In this document: positions 34,727-45,401 of the stretch, piece by piece | How the letters are laid out: each line of letters starts with the position of its first letter | Position numbering within the stretch: the stretch's first letter is position 1 | Assembly (NCBI GenBank): GCA_008638375.1 | Contig: CM018041.1 | Location: 10,904,846 to 10,968,845 of the forward strand | Direction: 5' to 3' | Length of the DNA stretch: 64,000 bases | Source: Nyssa sinensis | Taxonomy: Eukaryota > Streptophyta > Magnoliopsida > Cornales > Nyssaceae | The notes under the pieces: generated by a model | What the model saw: the letters and a program-made list of their open reading frames with translations, nothing else | Told to the model about the DNA's origin: nothing | Databases searched by the model: none | Program-made: the position numbers and the translations under genes

Positions 34727-37725
34727 ATGGTAAGTCGATACCATTTATGCTTGTAGGGGTAAAAAGTTAATGCATTATGATTTGTCCAAACAGCATATTT
34801 TTTGTAATGCTAGGTACAATATAGTTGACAGTGTAGTCCCAAATGGGATCTCATTGAAATGGGTTAACTGAGCGGATGCATGATTTTTTGGGTATTAAGA
34901 AGTGGTTCAATTATTTCCATTCTAATTAAGTAGAAGATAGCCATTTATTTTGAATATATAAATCATGCTTACTCTCCATCTACATGTATTATATTATCTC
35001 CAATGTAGTGCAAATGCATTCTCATGTTGTCTGGACAGTGCTTGGGTTTAAGTGGTTTCCTTCTCAATTAGGTGGAGTCTGGAGAATTGTCAAAAGAGAT
35101 GGAACCCAAACAACGTACACCAAGTGTTATTGCAAGATTAATGGGTCTTGATGAAATGCCGCCTCAGCAGCCTGTCCATAAACAGCAAAGAGTGCTTTCT
35201 GAGAATTATCTTCGGAAAACTGCTTCTATAGGATTACGAGAGAGGCGATCATGCTATGAAGGAGGTTCATTTAGGAGAAATGTTGAGACGTCGCAAGAAT
35301 ATAAGGATGTGTTTGAAGTGCCAGAGATACCAAAGATGTATTATAAACACCGCATCCAGTCAGTTCCAAAGGGGAGAACAAATTCAAGTATGACTGAAGC
35401 AAAGTTGGCATGTATGAAGCAGAAGTTAACAAATGCAAAATGTCTTTCGATGGATAAGAAGTTTCAGCATTTGAAGGAATTTGATGATGTGCTGGAAGAG
35501 CTAGATTCTAACAATGATCTGTTACTGAGATATTTCTGGCAAGTCAGATTCTTTGTTTACCAAACACATCCATGATCTGCAAGGTGTCCAATTACATTCC
35601 CAGTTAGGTGAGATAGCAGTCTTAAAGTCTTCAGATTCTCCCAACTGTAGAAAGAATGAAATATGCAGGAAATCAGAGAGGACAACTGCACGAGGGAATG
35701 ATATGAAATTATTCTCGAAACCCGAAAATGGTTCCATTACTGGTTCCTCTGGAGAACTTGGTATTGATTATTCACATAAGTTGTTGAAATCTCGTTTGGA
35801 GTTGAAGGATGAGACATGCCTTCCCCCAACAAGGATTGTTCTTCTGAAACCAAATTTTGAAAACGTACAGAACGTTGCAAGATCTTCATTTTTGCATACT
35901 TCTCAAGAATGTTCTAAGTCAGGTGATAAAAAGAACAAGGAGTTTCCTAAACCCAAAAATGAGGTAAGAGAGAGAAAAAACTTGGTAAATGACATGGAGC
36001 CTTCTAGGCATAGTTTTAGATTTTCAAGGGAATTTACAAATGGAATTACCAGACAGAAAAGGCATAGCGTTGGTAGCAGTTCTACAGAGGTATCAAGATC
36101 AGAATTTAGAGTCGATCACACCTTTGTGAATGAGTCTGAGGTACTCATGCCTTCTTTTCCGAGTTCCTTTAATCGAAAGAACCGACATCAAACAGTCATA
36201 TTCTTCTTCAAATGGGTCATCTTTGGCTAGGGAAGCCAAGAAGCAACTATCTGAACGATGGAAAATGACCAAATGTTTTCAAGAAGTTGAAGTGGCTGGT
36301 AGGGGCAATACCCTTGATGAAATGCTTGCTATGCCTGTTCAAGAAACAAGGCCAGGAAATTTGAATTACAAGATTGATAAACATGGACTATACAATCAAC
36401 TTAGTCTGAACTGTGGAGATGCAAACTTAGGTAGTCCTTTCTGTATTAGCAGCAGGAATGGTTGGAAGGATGAGCATGTCAGAAACTTACCAAGATCCAG
36501 AGCTCTACCTGCCGCTACATTGGCTAATGGGAACTCTAAGTCTAGAATTAAAAATGAAGCCCTTCACAGTGATTGGTGTTTGATGCTACAAGAAGCCATT
36601 ACTCTGGATAAGAATGAGTTGAGGAAGCAAAACTTTTCCCAGAGAGTTAGTTCTAATGCTAGTGGCTCAAAATTTATCTGTGTGAAATCCTTGTCTTTTC
36701 CTTGTTTGGATTCAGAGAATAATCACACCATACAAGAAAATTGTGTGATCCAGGATGAGCAGGAAAACAAACTCTTGGGGGAAGATCTATCTGAGGTCAA
36801 TTCTGTGGTTTCTAAGTTATCTATTCACAGAGTTCCTTGCTCAAATTTAGAATATAATCACACAGTTCAAGGAACTCGGGTGATTCAGGATGAGCTGGTA
36901 AACAATTTCGAGGAGAAGGATCTGTCTGAAAATTTTGAACAGAAATCTATGGTTCCTGACTTGTCAATTAGTGGTGTTGCCTCTGCAAGTGTTGCTGCAG
37001 ATGTTGTGGCAACTGCCATAACTGAGGATGTGGAATTGTCTTCTGGAACCCATGTGGAGCAGCAGTGTGAACTCGCAGCCTACATCTTGTCAGAGAGAGA
37101 TGGAAATCCTTCTTATGTCCTGGATGCTTCAATTGGACAGGTTTGCCTTCTTTTTATTTTTTATTTTTTTCAAGAATCTTTGAATATTTTATATCATATT
37201 CTTTGGTGGCATAAACATATATGGTGACAAAGAAATGCAACGCATTTGTTTTAGTTTGTACTCCAGTGGGATATTGTTATGCATTTTTGGTCTCTTTTAT
37301 CTCTTTTATTCATCTGAAAGCTCCCATAGGGCTGAGTCTCCTATTTTATGAATTGGTTGGGAGATGGGTAATTAGGTAATTGGCTAATTGCTGCTACCAC
37401 CTATTGGAAGTTTAGGTTGGCCTCTCTCTCTCTCTCAAGGATGGAGCCAGGGGGTGGCTGTAGCCCTCCCCAAAATTTGACCAAAAAAAATTTTACTAGT
37501 GAAATTCTGGCATATTATAAATTAGCCCACCCCAAAATTTTACCCTAGCCCAATTTTTACCTTTCATTTCTCACTTTTTATCCCAAAATTTCAACCCAAT
37601 CCAAATTTTTTATCTTAATTCTCTCATTTCTCTCCCAAAATTTTGGCCCAGCTCAAAAATTCTCACTAAAATTTTCTCCAAAATTTTTTTAGCCCCCCCA
37701 AAAAAAATTTCCTGGCTCCGCCCTT

Positions 37726-37780
<55 letters not shown>

Positions 37781-40700
37781 ATTCAGTCATTTTCTTTCTA
37801 TTTCATACACTTTTCTACATATTGGGTTAGTATATCATAACTTGACCGAAACTTATTCTAAGCTTGAGCTACTCCAGTATGATCAAAGCTTAGCTGTTAT
37901 TTTAAAGCATGGTTCATAGGATTTTCTTTAGATAGTTTTGAGAATTTTTGTTCTTTTCTTTTGACAAGCAAATAAAAATCTTTTACCAATAGAATTACAA
38001 CACAGCTCAAGGAAGGCATACCTTCAACAACGAAAACCACTGGTCCCAAACAGATAGAAAAAATGAAAATCATTGACCAAGTTTTACTTTTACTACAAAA
38101 CCACTAGTTTTGAGATTTCATTGGCCCCTATGGAGTTTATAATATTATTTTAAGGAACTAATTCTTGTGCATTTGATTTTATTTTATTTTTGGAATGTCA
38201 TTTAATCAGAGAGAGTATGCATTAGGAAACCACATTAATCCTTGTAAAAGAGTAATACTAATAAACAAAGTAAAATTTCATTGCATTCAAATTATTCTTG
38301 TCCAATGATACATTAATGATTTCATTATCTACACTTCTAATCTAATGTACTTAGAACGTGAAGTGTTGTAGTACATGAAATGAGAATGGAGACATAATGT
38401 GCTGCTTGTAATAACAGCGTTTTGGGGATGAATTAGGAGCTGTTTTGGGATAGTGAACAATAACTAAAGAGGAGGAAACGAAGAATCTTGGAATCTCACC
38501 TAAAATTTTTAAGGAATTACTTCCTAAAGTATGGTTGCATCACATATCACAGAAAACTTCAAAAGCTTCTTTCAAATTGTCAAAACTCAACTCCAATGAG
38601 TTGAAAGATCACATAGATTTTTAAACCTTGCTGGACTTTTCCCTCCATTACTGGGACCAAGACTCAGAATAGGAAACTTAGTCAATTTGACTAGTTAAGA
38701 CTCTTCCCACTATTACTGGGACTCAGACTCGGAATAGGAAACTTACTCAATTTGACTAGTTAAGAAAATTCTACACCTATTAGCAACCATATGTAATAGC
38801 CAATAACATAATTGACCAAATATGAGATCCATGGACTCGATACAAAAGCCCATGTCATGCAAATCTGAAAATATCAAAATATCATTGATTCCTATAGCCA
38901 GATAAACCTATATGCCAGAACATGCTTTGCATGAGTCTCCTCCTTGATTTTGAGAATTTCAATGAGTTGTTTAGTGTTGTAGTCCGTTTATAATCCTTAT
39001 CTTCAGGAATGAGTTTAGATACATATATACTAAAATTGTTTGAGCAATCGAGGATGTGTATTTTCATATTGTTCTAGTACTCTCTGCACGAGGGGAGAAC
39101 AGAAGCAATGTTTGGCTGGTTCTTCAAAATCCTGTCGGAACAACAAGAGCAAAATTTTCTACCAATTTTGATTATTATTTTTTTTTTCCTGAAGATAGTT
39201 TTGAATCTGCTTGTAATTAACAACTTTCTTAATGTCCAATTTGTTTCTGATTTATGCTTCAATTATATTATTCCCCCTTCTTCTTCTTTCATCTTCCTCA
39301 ATCTCTATTCCATACGGTGCAAGTGATATGGTGGACCAATTATAACCCAAAAAAATGGTGATAAAGTTCAAATCGAAGGCGTGCATGACAACAACCTAGG
39401 CCAAAAAAAAAAAAAAACATAAATCAATGGAAGAAACAAATAGTGGTGTTAATGGTTTGAAGATGTGACCAGAAAATCTCAGCCATTTAATTAAAATCCA
39501 AGAGAAGCCAAGCTTTTTAAACACCGCATGATCAATTGATGATCTAGTTTTCATTCAATTAAAGATACTCCAAGATATATCACATGAACACTGCAACTTA
39601 ATTTAGATCAGATGGTGAATCAAGTCCCATCAAGAAGACACACCCTGGAGAGTGAGATAGACACTGAACTGGGTGATTGTTTCCACACCATCTGTTGTGT
39701 GCTGATCTTGATGCTGAAGAGTCTCAATGGTGGCATGCCCTTTTGCACTCTCATACTTTCCAGTCCCTCCAATAATAGAAATATCAGACACTGGCGAGCC
39801 CGTGCGGTGGACCCCAAAGAAACTAATGGTGTCCTCCACAGCCTCATGATCACCACCATGGAGCAATGCAGGTTAACACAATGGTGTGGCTGGTGCCATC
39901 CAAAGAGCTTGACAAGTATAATCCTTGTGCTCTACCAATCACAGCTGATCCTAGCTCGTGCCCCTCCGTTAACTCGTTGTCGACGACGGTGGTGGAACCG
40001 AACATGACCTGTTGAAGGGTTGTGCCCGCCGGCAGCTGTCCAGCAGTGACAAATGGCATGTTGTTACCACCATTGACTATATTGTTGTTGCCACTGTTTT
40101 GTAGGACAGTGGAGGCCGGTGAACCATTAAGGCCAGCAAGGAATGGGACATTGTTACTGTTGATGATACCGTTAATATTGTTAAGTGGGACCCCGCCGGT
40201 GATTGGGAAGGCTTGACCGTTGGATTTGGAGAAAGGGAGGCCGTTGGCTCCAGAGCTGGCCACAATTCCAGTGACCACCCTACCAGATGGGTGGGACCCA
40301 CCTAAGATGTCATGCATGAAGAATGACAATGCAGGGTGCTGTGGGTCAGCTTGTGCCACGGTGGCACTATCAGTGGCCACCGTGGAAGTCCCACCAGATG
40401 ATGTAGCAGCAGGTGCCACATTAGCAACAGGTGTTGTCAATGTGCTGGGAATTCCCGTAGCAGGGGCCACCGTGGCACTAGGGGTGACAACTGGGACTGG
40501 TCCAGTTGGTAATGTGGTGGATGGGGCAGCTATGGGTGTGGTCACGGTGGGACCGTTGGCAGTGGCAGGGATTTGGCCACTTGGTATTGTGGTGGTGGGG
40601 CCACCTTCCACTGGTGCCACATCAGGGATGTCTTCTGCCGCTGGATCAGACACTTCAGGTGCATTGGCTGGGGATTGGAGATTGTGGGTCCACTTCATCA

Positions 40701-42486
40701 AGAATCCGAGCTGAGTTGGCACATCTGAGGGTGATGGCTAGCAGCAAGAGATAGATGATGACCTTGAGTGCTTTAGAAATGGATTGAATTTTGGCCATTT
40801 TGGGTTTGTGAAAATAAGCCTGTAAGGTGAGACTTGAGAGGGTAGCTTTTGTTGGAGCAAAGGATAGTCTGTATGGCTATATATAGTTTGAATAGTCTCT
40901 AATAGGACGTGGAGCTGATGAGATGGAGTTGTTGCCTACCCTTATTTGTAGGGTATGTTTAGTTGTGAAAACTAACTCCAATTACAGAGTTTTGGATTGT
41001 TTAGACATAAGGTTCTTCTGTTGAGTACAACCTACAAGTTTCTTAATCATCTTCACATTCCTTCCACATTATCAATATATATATATATATATATATATAT
41101 AACTGTCCCCAAATAAAATAAAATAAAAAATTGTCTGTGTGAGATGAAATGTCAAATGACAATGTGCCTTGCATTTGCATACCACCTCAGGCTGGGGCAC
41201 TTGTACCATTTTTTGTTGCACAAAGAGTACAATTTGTTTGGAGATATTCTTTTATTGTCAAGCAATGTCGTGGCCAGTGCCCAAGGCTCTCGAAGTCCAA
41301 TTTCAATTCTATTATTTGGTTGATTAATAATTGATTTGGAATGAGTTGTATAGTGTTGTAGTACATTTATAATCCTTATCGCATGAAAATTATTTTTCTG
41401 GACTTTATTTTTTTTTCGTTTCAAATTCATTTGTTTCATATTGTACTGCTGCCCTCTTGTAAATTTTGATATCTTTTTTTTTTTAAGTTTATTAATAAAT
41501 TTTATTTTTGTATCAGGTAATGTTGTGCTGTATATTTTCTCAGTTCACTTTAATATTATGATACAGGAATCGTCAATTAGATCCCATGAAGGACCTGAGC
41601 CTCCCTCAAACTGCCCCGGAACTGACCCAGAACTTTCAATCTACTTTGGGGAGGGCTATTCACCTAGTCCAAATTCAGTTCTGGAACCAACTTTTACAGA
41701 CGAAATTTTATCTGTCCCCGAATGCTTTAAGAGTGTCGATTCTGACCTCCATGGTTTGTGAACTAAAAGGACTACTTTTCCTCTCAGCTTTGACCCTATT
41801 TTTGGCTGATTTAAGTCCTCTAATATCTATGAATTCTGCTAGGTTTGCGGATGCAACTTCAACTTCTGAAGTCAGAATCAGAAGATGTAAACTCAGAAGG
41901 ACCTGGAATGGTTGTGTCAAGTGACGAAGATAGTGGGGAAGGGTCTGTTGATCTTTCTGAAGAAAACATAAAATTATTGGGATTGTTCAGTGCTGAGGAG
42001 AGTAGGGATTTCTCCTATTTAACAGATGTTTTAGATGAGGCAGGCTATCATGGTGGGAATTTGGAAATGGGATTTGAAACATGGAACTCTTCAAAATGCC
42101 CTGTGAGCCCCTCAGTGTTTGAAACACTAGAGAAGAAATATGGTGAGCAGACATCATGGCAGAAGTCAGAGAGGAAGCTTCTTTTTGATCGCATAAACTC
42201 GGGGTTGATGGAGATTGTCCAGCCATGCATGCACATGCACATGTGGGAAAAACCATTGAGAAAAAGGTTTAACCTTTCACAGAGCCGCGAAGTGATTGAG
42301 GAAGAGCTTTGGACGTTGCTGGTTAGCCAGGAACAGGAAGTAAGCAAGGACTTGGCCGAGAAGGCCGTTGGGAGGGATCTCAGGTGGCTTGAGTTGGGGG
42401 ATGATATTGAGGTAATTGGTAGAGAAATACAGAGATTTTTGTTTGATGAGCTGGTAGCAGAGTTAGCAAGCACCAAGATTTTTTAA
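34727..42486 (+). CDS. TRM/LONGIFOLIA-like protein gene (VARLMGL motif and DUF4378), two frameshifts
   Basis: Proposed structure: exon 34639-34729 ends in the start ATG (34727) at a GTAAGT donor; then exons 35072-37140, 41567-41753 and 41843-42486 (stop TAA). Junction phases agree: 0 at 37140/41567 and 1 at 41753/41843. The N-terminus has SVIARLMGLDEMP, the DUF3741/M3 motif of TON1-recruiting-motif proteins. The last exon has a DUF4378 region (WQKSERKLLFDRINSGLMEI, EELWTLLVSQ, LGDDIEVIGREIQRFLFDEL) with a C-terminal FDELVAELAS that fits the TON1-binding tail. In the family, TRM proteins bind microtubules and recruit TON1/PP2A to set cell shape and division planes. The large exon changes frame near 35543 and again near 36182. 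Each break is equivalent to one extra base, so the allele is either a recent pseudogene or carries assembly errors. Confidence 0.82.
35072..37140 (+). CDS. Large central exon of the TRM-like gene, frame broken twice
   Basis: The exon opens at TCTCAATTAG/GTGGAG, giving M-VESGELSKEM once joined to the upstream ATG. Frame 1 runs to LRYFWQ (about 35543), frame 2 carries DSLFTKHIHDLQGVQLHSQL to PSFPSSFNRKN (about 36180), and frame 3 runs from DIKQSYSSSNGSSLAREAKK through QLSERWKMTK to DASIGQ at the GTTTGC donor (37141). The protein is continuous in character across both shifts. Near the second shift, aaccgacatc carries one extra c relative to the frame that continues the match. Confidence 0.8.
37436..37726. 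mobile_element. hAT-like MITE inserted in a (CT)n tract
   Basis: 291-bp element with 16-bp terminal inverted repeats: CAAGGATGGAGCCAGG at the left and CCTGGCTCCGCCCTTG at the right (14 of 16 paired). Subterminal caaaattttgac/accctagcccaa-like repeats fill the middle. It is flanked on both sides by ctctctct, consistent with an 8-bp hAT target duplication, but the microsatellite makes the target copy ambiguous. No coding capacity. Confidence 0.78.
37727..37778. repeat. (CT)n microsatellite, right half
   Basis: An uninterrupted ct run right of the MITE. A shorter run (37422-37435) is on its left. Confidence 0.9.
38647..38766. repeat. Tandem duplication, 65-bp unit, in the TRM-like intron
   Basis: attactgggac.cagactc.gaataggaaactta.tcaatttgactagttaaga occurs at 38647 and 38712 with few differences. 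Confidence 0.8.
38961..39001 (+). repeat. Left copy of a 41-bp direct repeat flanking the intronic dirigent segment
   Basis: It matches 41340-41380 with three mismatches in 41 (aatgagttgtttagtgttgt... versus aatgagttgtatagtgttgt...). The pair brackets the duplicated dirigent segment and is absent around the downstream copy. Confidence 0.85.
39630..40798 (-). pseudogene. Dirigent pseudogene, copy A, antisense within the TRM-like intron
   Basis: Near-identical to the intact gene at 45402-46553, but with three lesions: an extra G in the run at 40670-40673 shifts the frame about 40 codons after the start (cat at 40796-40798); an extra base in gcaggttaac near 39870 shifts the frame near the C-terminus; and the original stop reads CAG (39645-39647), letting the last frame run a few codons further. 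The central frame still encodes the P/A/T/V-rich region and most of the dirigent domain. The TATA box upstream (ctatatatag, about 40879) is retained, so a non-coding antisense transcript inside the host intron is possible. Confidence 0.9.
41071..41102. repeat. (AT)n microsatellite, copy A
   Basis: About 15 at units. The equivalent tract in copy B (about 46830-46871) is longer. Confidence 0.9.
41340..41380 (+). repeat. Right copy of the 41-bp direct repeat
   Basis: It overlaps the last five bases (aatga) of copy A, so the junction shows microhomology. Confidence 0.85.
41567..42486 (+). CDS. 3' exons of the TRM-like gene (DUF4378 region)
   Basis: Exon 41567-41753 follows a TATGATACAG acceptor and ends at GACCTCCATG/GTTTGT. 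Exon 41843-42486 follows TCTGCTAG. Joined, the frame reads SVDSDLHGLRMQLQLLKSES and continues unbroken to TKIF and TAA. The 89-bp intron between them is AT-rich with a plain GT-AG pair. This part of the gene shows no lesion. Confidence 0.85.
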
Positions 42487-44778
42487 GCTAGTGTTTTTGT
42501 TTTCTTCATTTTTTTGGTTCTTGGCAGATATATTTAGTGTTCATACAGAAATTGTTTTTCTTCATTTTTTTTAGAGTTAATACTGCCACAATTTTGGCAT
42601 ACAAATGTGTGTATAGCAACAATTTTGGCAATTGTCAGGTTTGAAAAATAAATACAAATATCAAGTTTGTTTGTGCTGAAATGGATTGGAATTGTAAGAT
42701 CTAAATGGGGAGGATATAATTCTGAACCTTTACGGCTTATTTCAATAGTTACACCAAGTTGAGAAATCAGATTCTTTTGGAACATCTACATATTGATAGT
42801 AGGGTTTACGGTCACTTAGCCATATGAGAACAAAATTTCTTATATTCAATCTATCTATGAGTGCTTGTGTCAATGTTGTATATGATTTGTTTGTTTCGAG
42901 GAAAAAAGATGATAAAGAAGACAGGAAAACTCTCTTTACTCCCCATTTCTATTTACTCTAGATTTCTTATGCAGGTACAAGGATTCCAGCCATTGGAGTT
43001 GTCCATAGGTGGGCATGCATTTTTTTATTTGGAGATGTTTTATGCCATGGGAGAGGGAAAAAGTGACCATGAATGAAAAGTATGTAAGAGAACATCTGAT
43101 GAGGAATAAAGTTAAAGATGACTGAAACTAAGGATGAAAACTTGTGCCAAAAAAAATGGAAGTGTTGGAAATATGGGTGATGATTTCAATATTACAAAAC
43201 ATGGAGAATGGGTGGCATCTTACGGCCATTCCAACCCCCAACTCCCCAAGAGGTAGTGTGTGTTTGGTGCCCTGGTTGGAGGGCCAATTCACAGTTGCAG
43301 GTGTGATTTTGCCAATGGAACTATTTATAGCTTCTGCAAAACTCCGGCTGGGGACTGTGATTTTGGCCAAAGAAAGCGGGGCCAAACAGGCTCGTAGAAC
43401 TTTGGAAGTTAAATCGACAAGATTCCAACTTTTTTCCTCACATTTTGTCTTTCAAGGCAACAGGTAATATAGTAACTCTGAATGGACTCAACATTGGAGG
43501 CCCATTTTGTAGTTTTAATCCCTTGTGGTGACAGTGGTGTAACCTAAACAGGTAATATGGGCACTTTTAGGCATGCCAAGCCCCTGTCCCTATCCCTACC
43601 CCAACCATTCCTCTTCATCCACTTCTTCATTTTGAACTTGCTGGTTCAAACAAACACACTAATATTAGGAAACACAAGCACCAACTCCATCAACTAATGT
43701 TTCAAAGCTTGAGATATATAAATATACATGCTTATATAAAGACCCTCCAATCCATCATCTTACACCTAAGAAAGTAGTTATCAAACCCTTCAAAAAATCT
43801 CATTTGTATATCATACCATGTAAATCCAGGGATACTTTTCTATAACAACCAAGGTCATAGCTACAAATGGTAATGGGGTGGGTTTGGGATGAATAGTCCA
43901 TTCTCTAACTCTATGATGAAACTATGGGACAAATGTCACAATTAATACATTTTTCAAACAAGATGCCACAAGAAAACATGCAATTTAATTGAGAAGAAGA
44001 AGACAACTCCTTTCTTTTATAAAAATACAATTATAAGACTATGTTTAAGTTTTTTTCTTTTTGTGAACAAAAGCGTTCGTTGTAAATATTAGACCATTTC
44101 CAAAGGAACCTTCAAAAATAAAGTAAAATATTTTAATATTTTATTTATTTTTTAAGCCGGATAATCGTGTGGAGAGATTGTGCATGTCACATTCTTTCTT
44201 TTGTGGGACCCACAAATTTTTTTGGCAATATTTTAAACATTTGCTGTGTGGAAAGGGAAGTAGCAAAGATGTTGCAGTGAGAAAGAAGTAGCAAATTTGA
44301 CCTTTGAATTGCTGTAGCCTAGCCGTCTTCGGAGGGCATTGTGATGACATGGACAATCAATAACCCTCTTCCCGAGACGTTGCTAACTCGGTTGGAGAAG
44401 GCCTTATTTTATAACACAAGACGGCTACGTATAAGTCGCTCAATGTGACAAGCTCAGAAGATGCTAACAGACAGTTGATGGCGTTTAACTGCCAGTATTA
44501 TTGTTACTGCTCTGTTTGAAAGTGGAAGTTATGCTGACAACCTTGATTTCAGTCATCGTGGCTGGACCATAGGACCACATGTTCTGGTGGGATTAATTCA
44601 AACCTCCCAGCTGCATATCAGTGGACATTTCTGAGAATTGACTTTGATACCATGTAAATCATGAATTTATTTAAAATCTTAAACTGTTAGAAATGTTAGA
44701 AATGATGTAATTTAATCCTCCAACACTCTCAACCAATCAGCAGACCACAGATGGTGTGGAGACGCTGCTGGAGTTCAC
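42487..44778. other. Intergenic DNA between the TRM-like gene and the dirigent cluster
   Basis: No gene recognised. A 107-codon frame at 43144-43467 has no domain or signal I know. The first few hundred bases should hold the 3' UTR of the TRM-like gene. A copy of the dispersed repeat seen at 18-105 lies at about 44646-44735. Confidence 0.55.
44646..44735. repeat. Dispersed repeat, second copy
   Basis: tttgataccatgtaaatcatg, then ttaaaatcttaaactgttag and taatttaatcctccaacactc, in the same order as in the copy at 18-105. Confidence 0.4.
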
Positions 44779-45401
44779 AGTTTAGATACATATATACTAA
44801 AATTGTCTGAGCAATCTAGGATGTGTATTTTCAAATTGTTCTAGTACTCTCTGCACGAGGGAGAACACAAGCAATGTTTGGCTGGTTCTTCAAAATCCTT
44901 TCGGAACGACAAGAGCAAAATTTTCTACCAATTTTGATTATTAATTTTTTTTGCTAAAGATAGTTTTGAATCTGCTTGTAATTAACAACTTTCTTAATGT
45001 CCAATTTGTTTCTGATTTATGCTTCAATTATATTATTCCCCCTTCTTCTTCTTTCATCTTCCACAATCTCTATTCCATACGGTGCAAGTGATATGGTGGA
45101 CCAATTATAACCCAAAAAAATGGTGATAAAGTTCAAATTGAAGGCGTGCATGACAACAACCTAGGCCACAAAAAACATAAATCAATGGAAGAAACAAATA
45201 GTGGTGTTAATGGTTTGAAGATGTGACCAGAAAATCTCAGCCATTTAATTAAATCCAAGAGAAGCCAAGCTTTTTAAACACTGCATGATCAATTGATGAT
45301 CTAGTTTTCATTCAATTAAAGATACTCCAAGATATATCACATGAACACTGCAACTTAATTTAGATCAGATGATGAATCAAGTCCCATCAAGAAGACACAC
45401 T

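Larger units (their letters stand above)
39012..41344. repeat. Segmental duplication, copy A (in the TRM-like intron)
   Basis: About 2,333 bp, collinear and roughly 97% identical to 44779-47114. It carries the dirigent gene plus its downstream and upstream flanks. Homology starts at agtttagataca and ends at gatttggaatga. Confidence 0.95.

Noticed and set aside
39612..40754. Plus-strand frames over the dirigent pseudogene
   Set aside because: They are shadows of the dirigent coding strand with repetitive valine/glycine-rich translation.
43144..43467. 107-codon plus-strand frame after the TRM-like gene
   Set aside because: No recognisable domain, signal peptide or splice context; not enough support for a gene.
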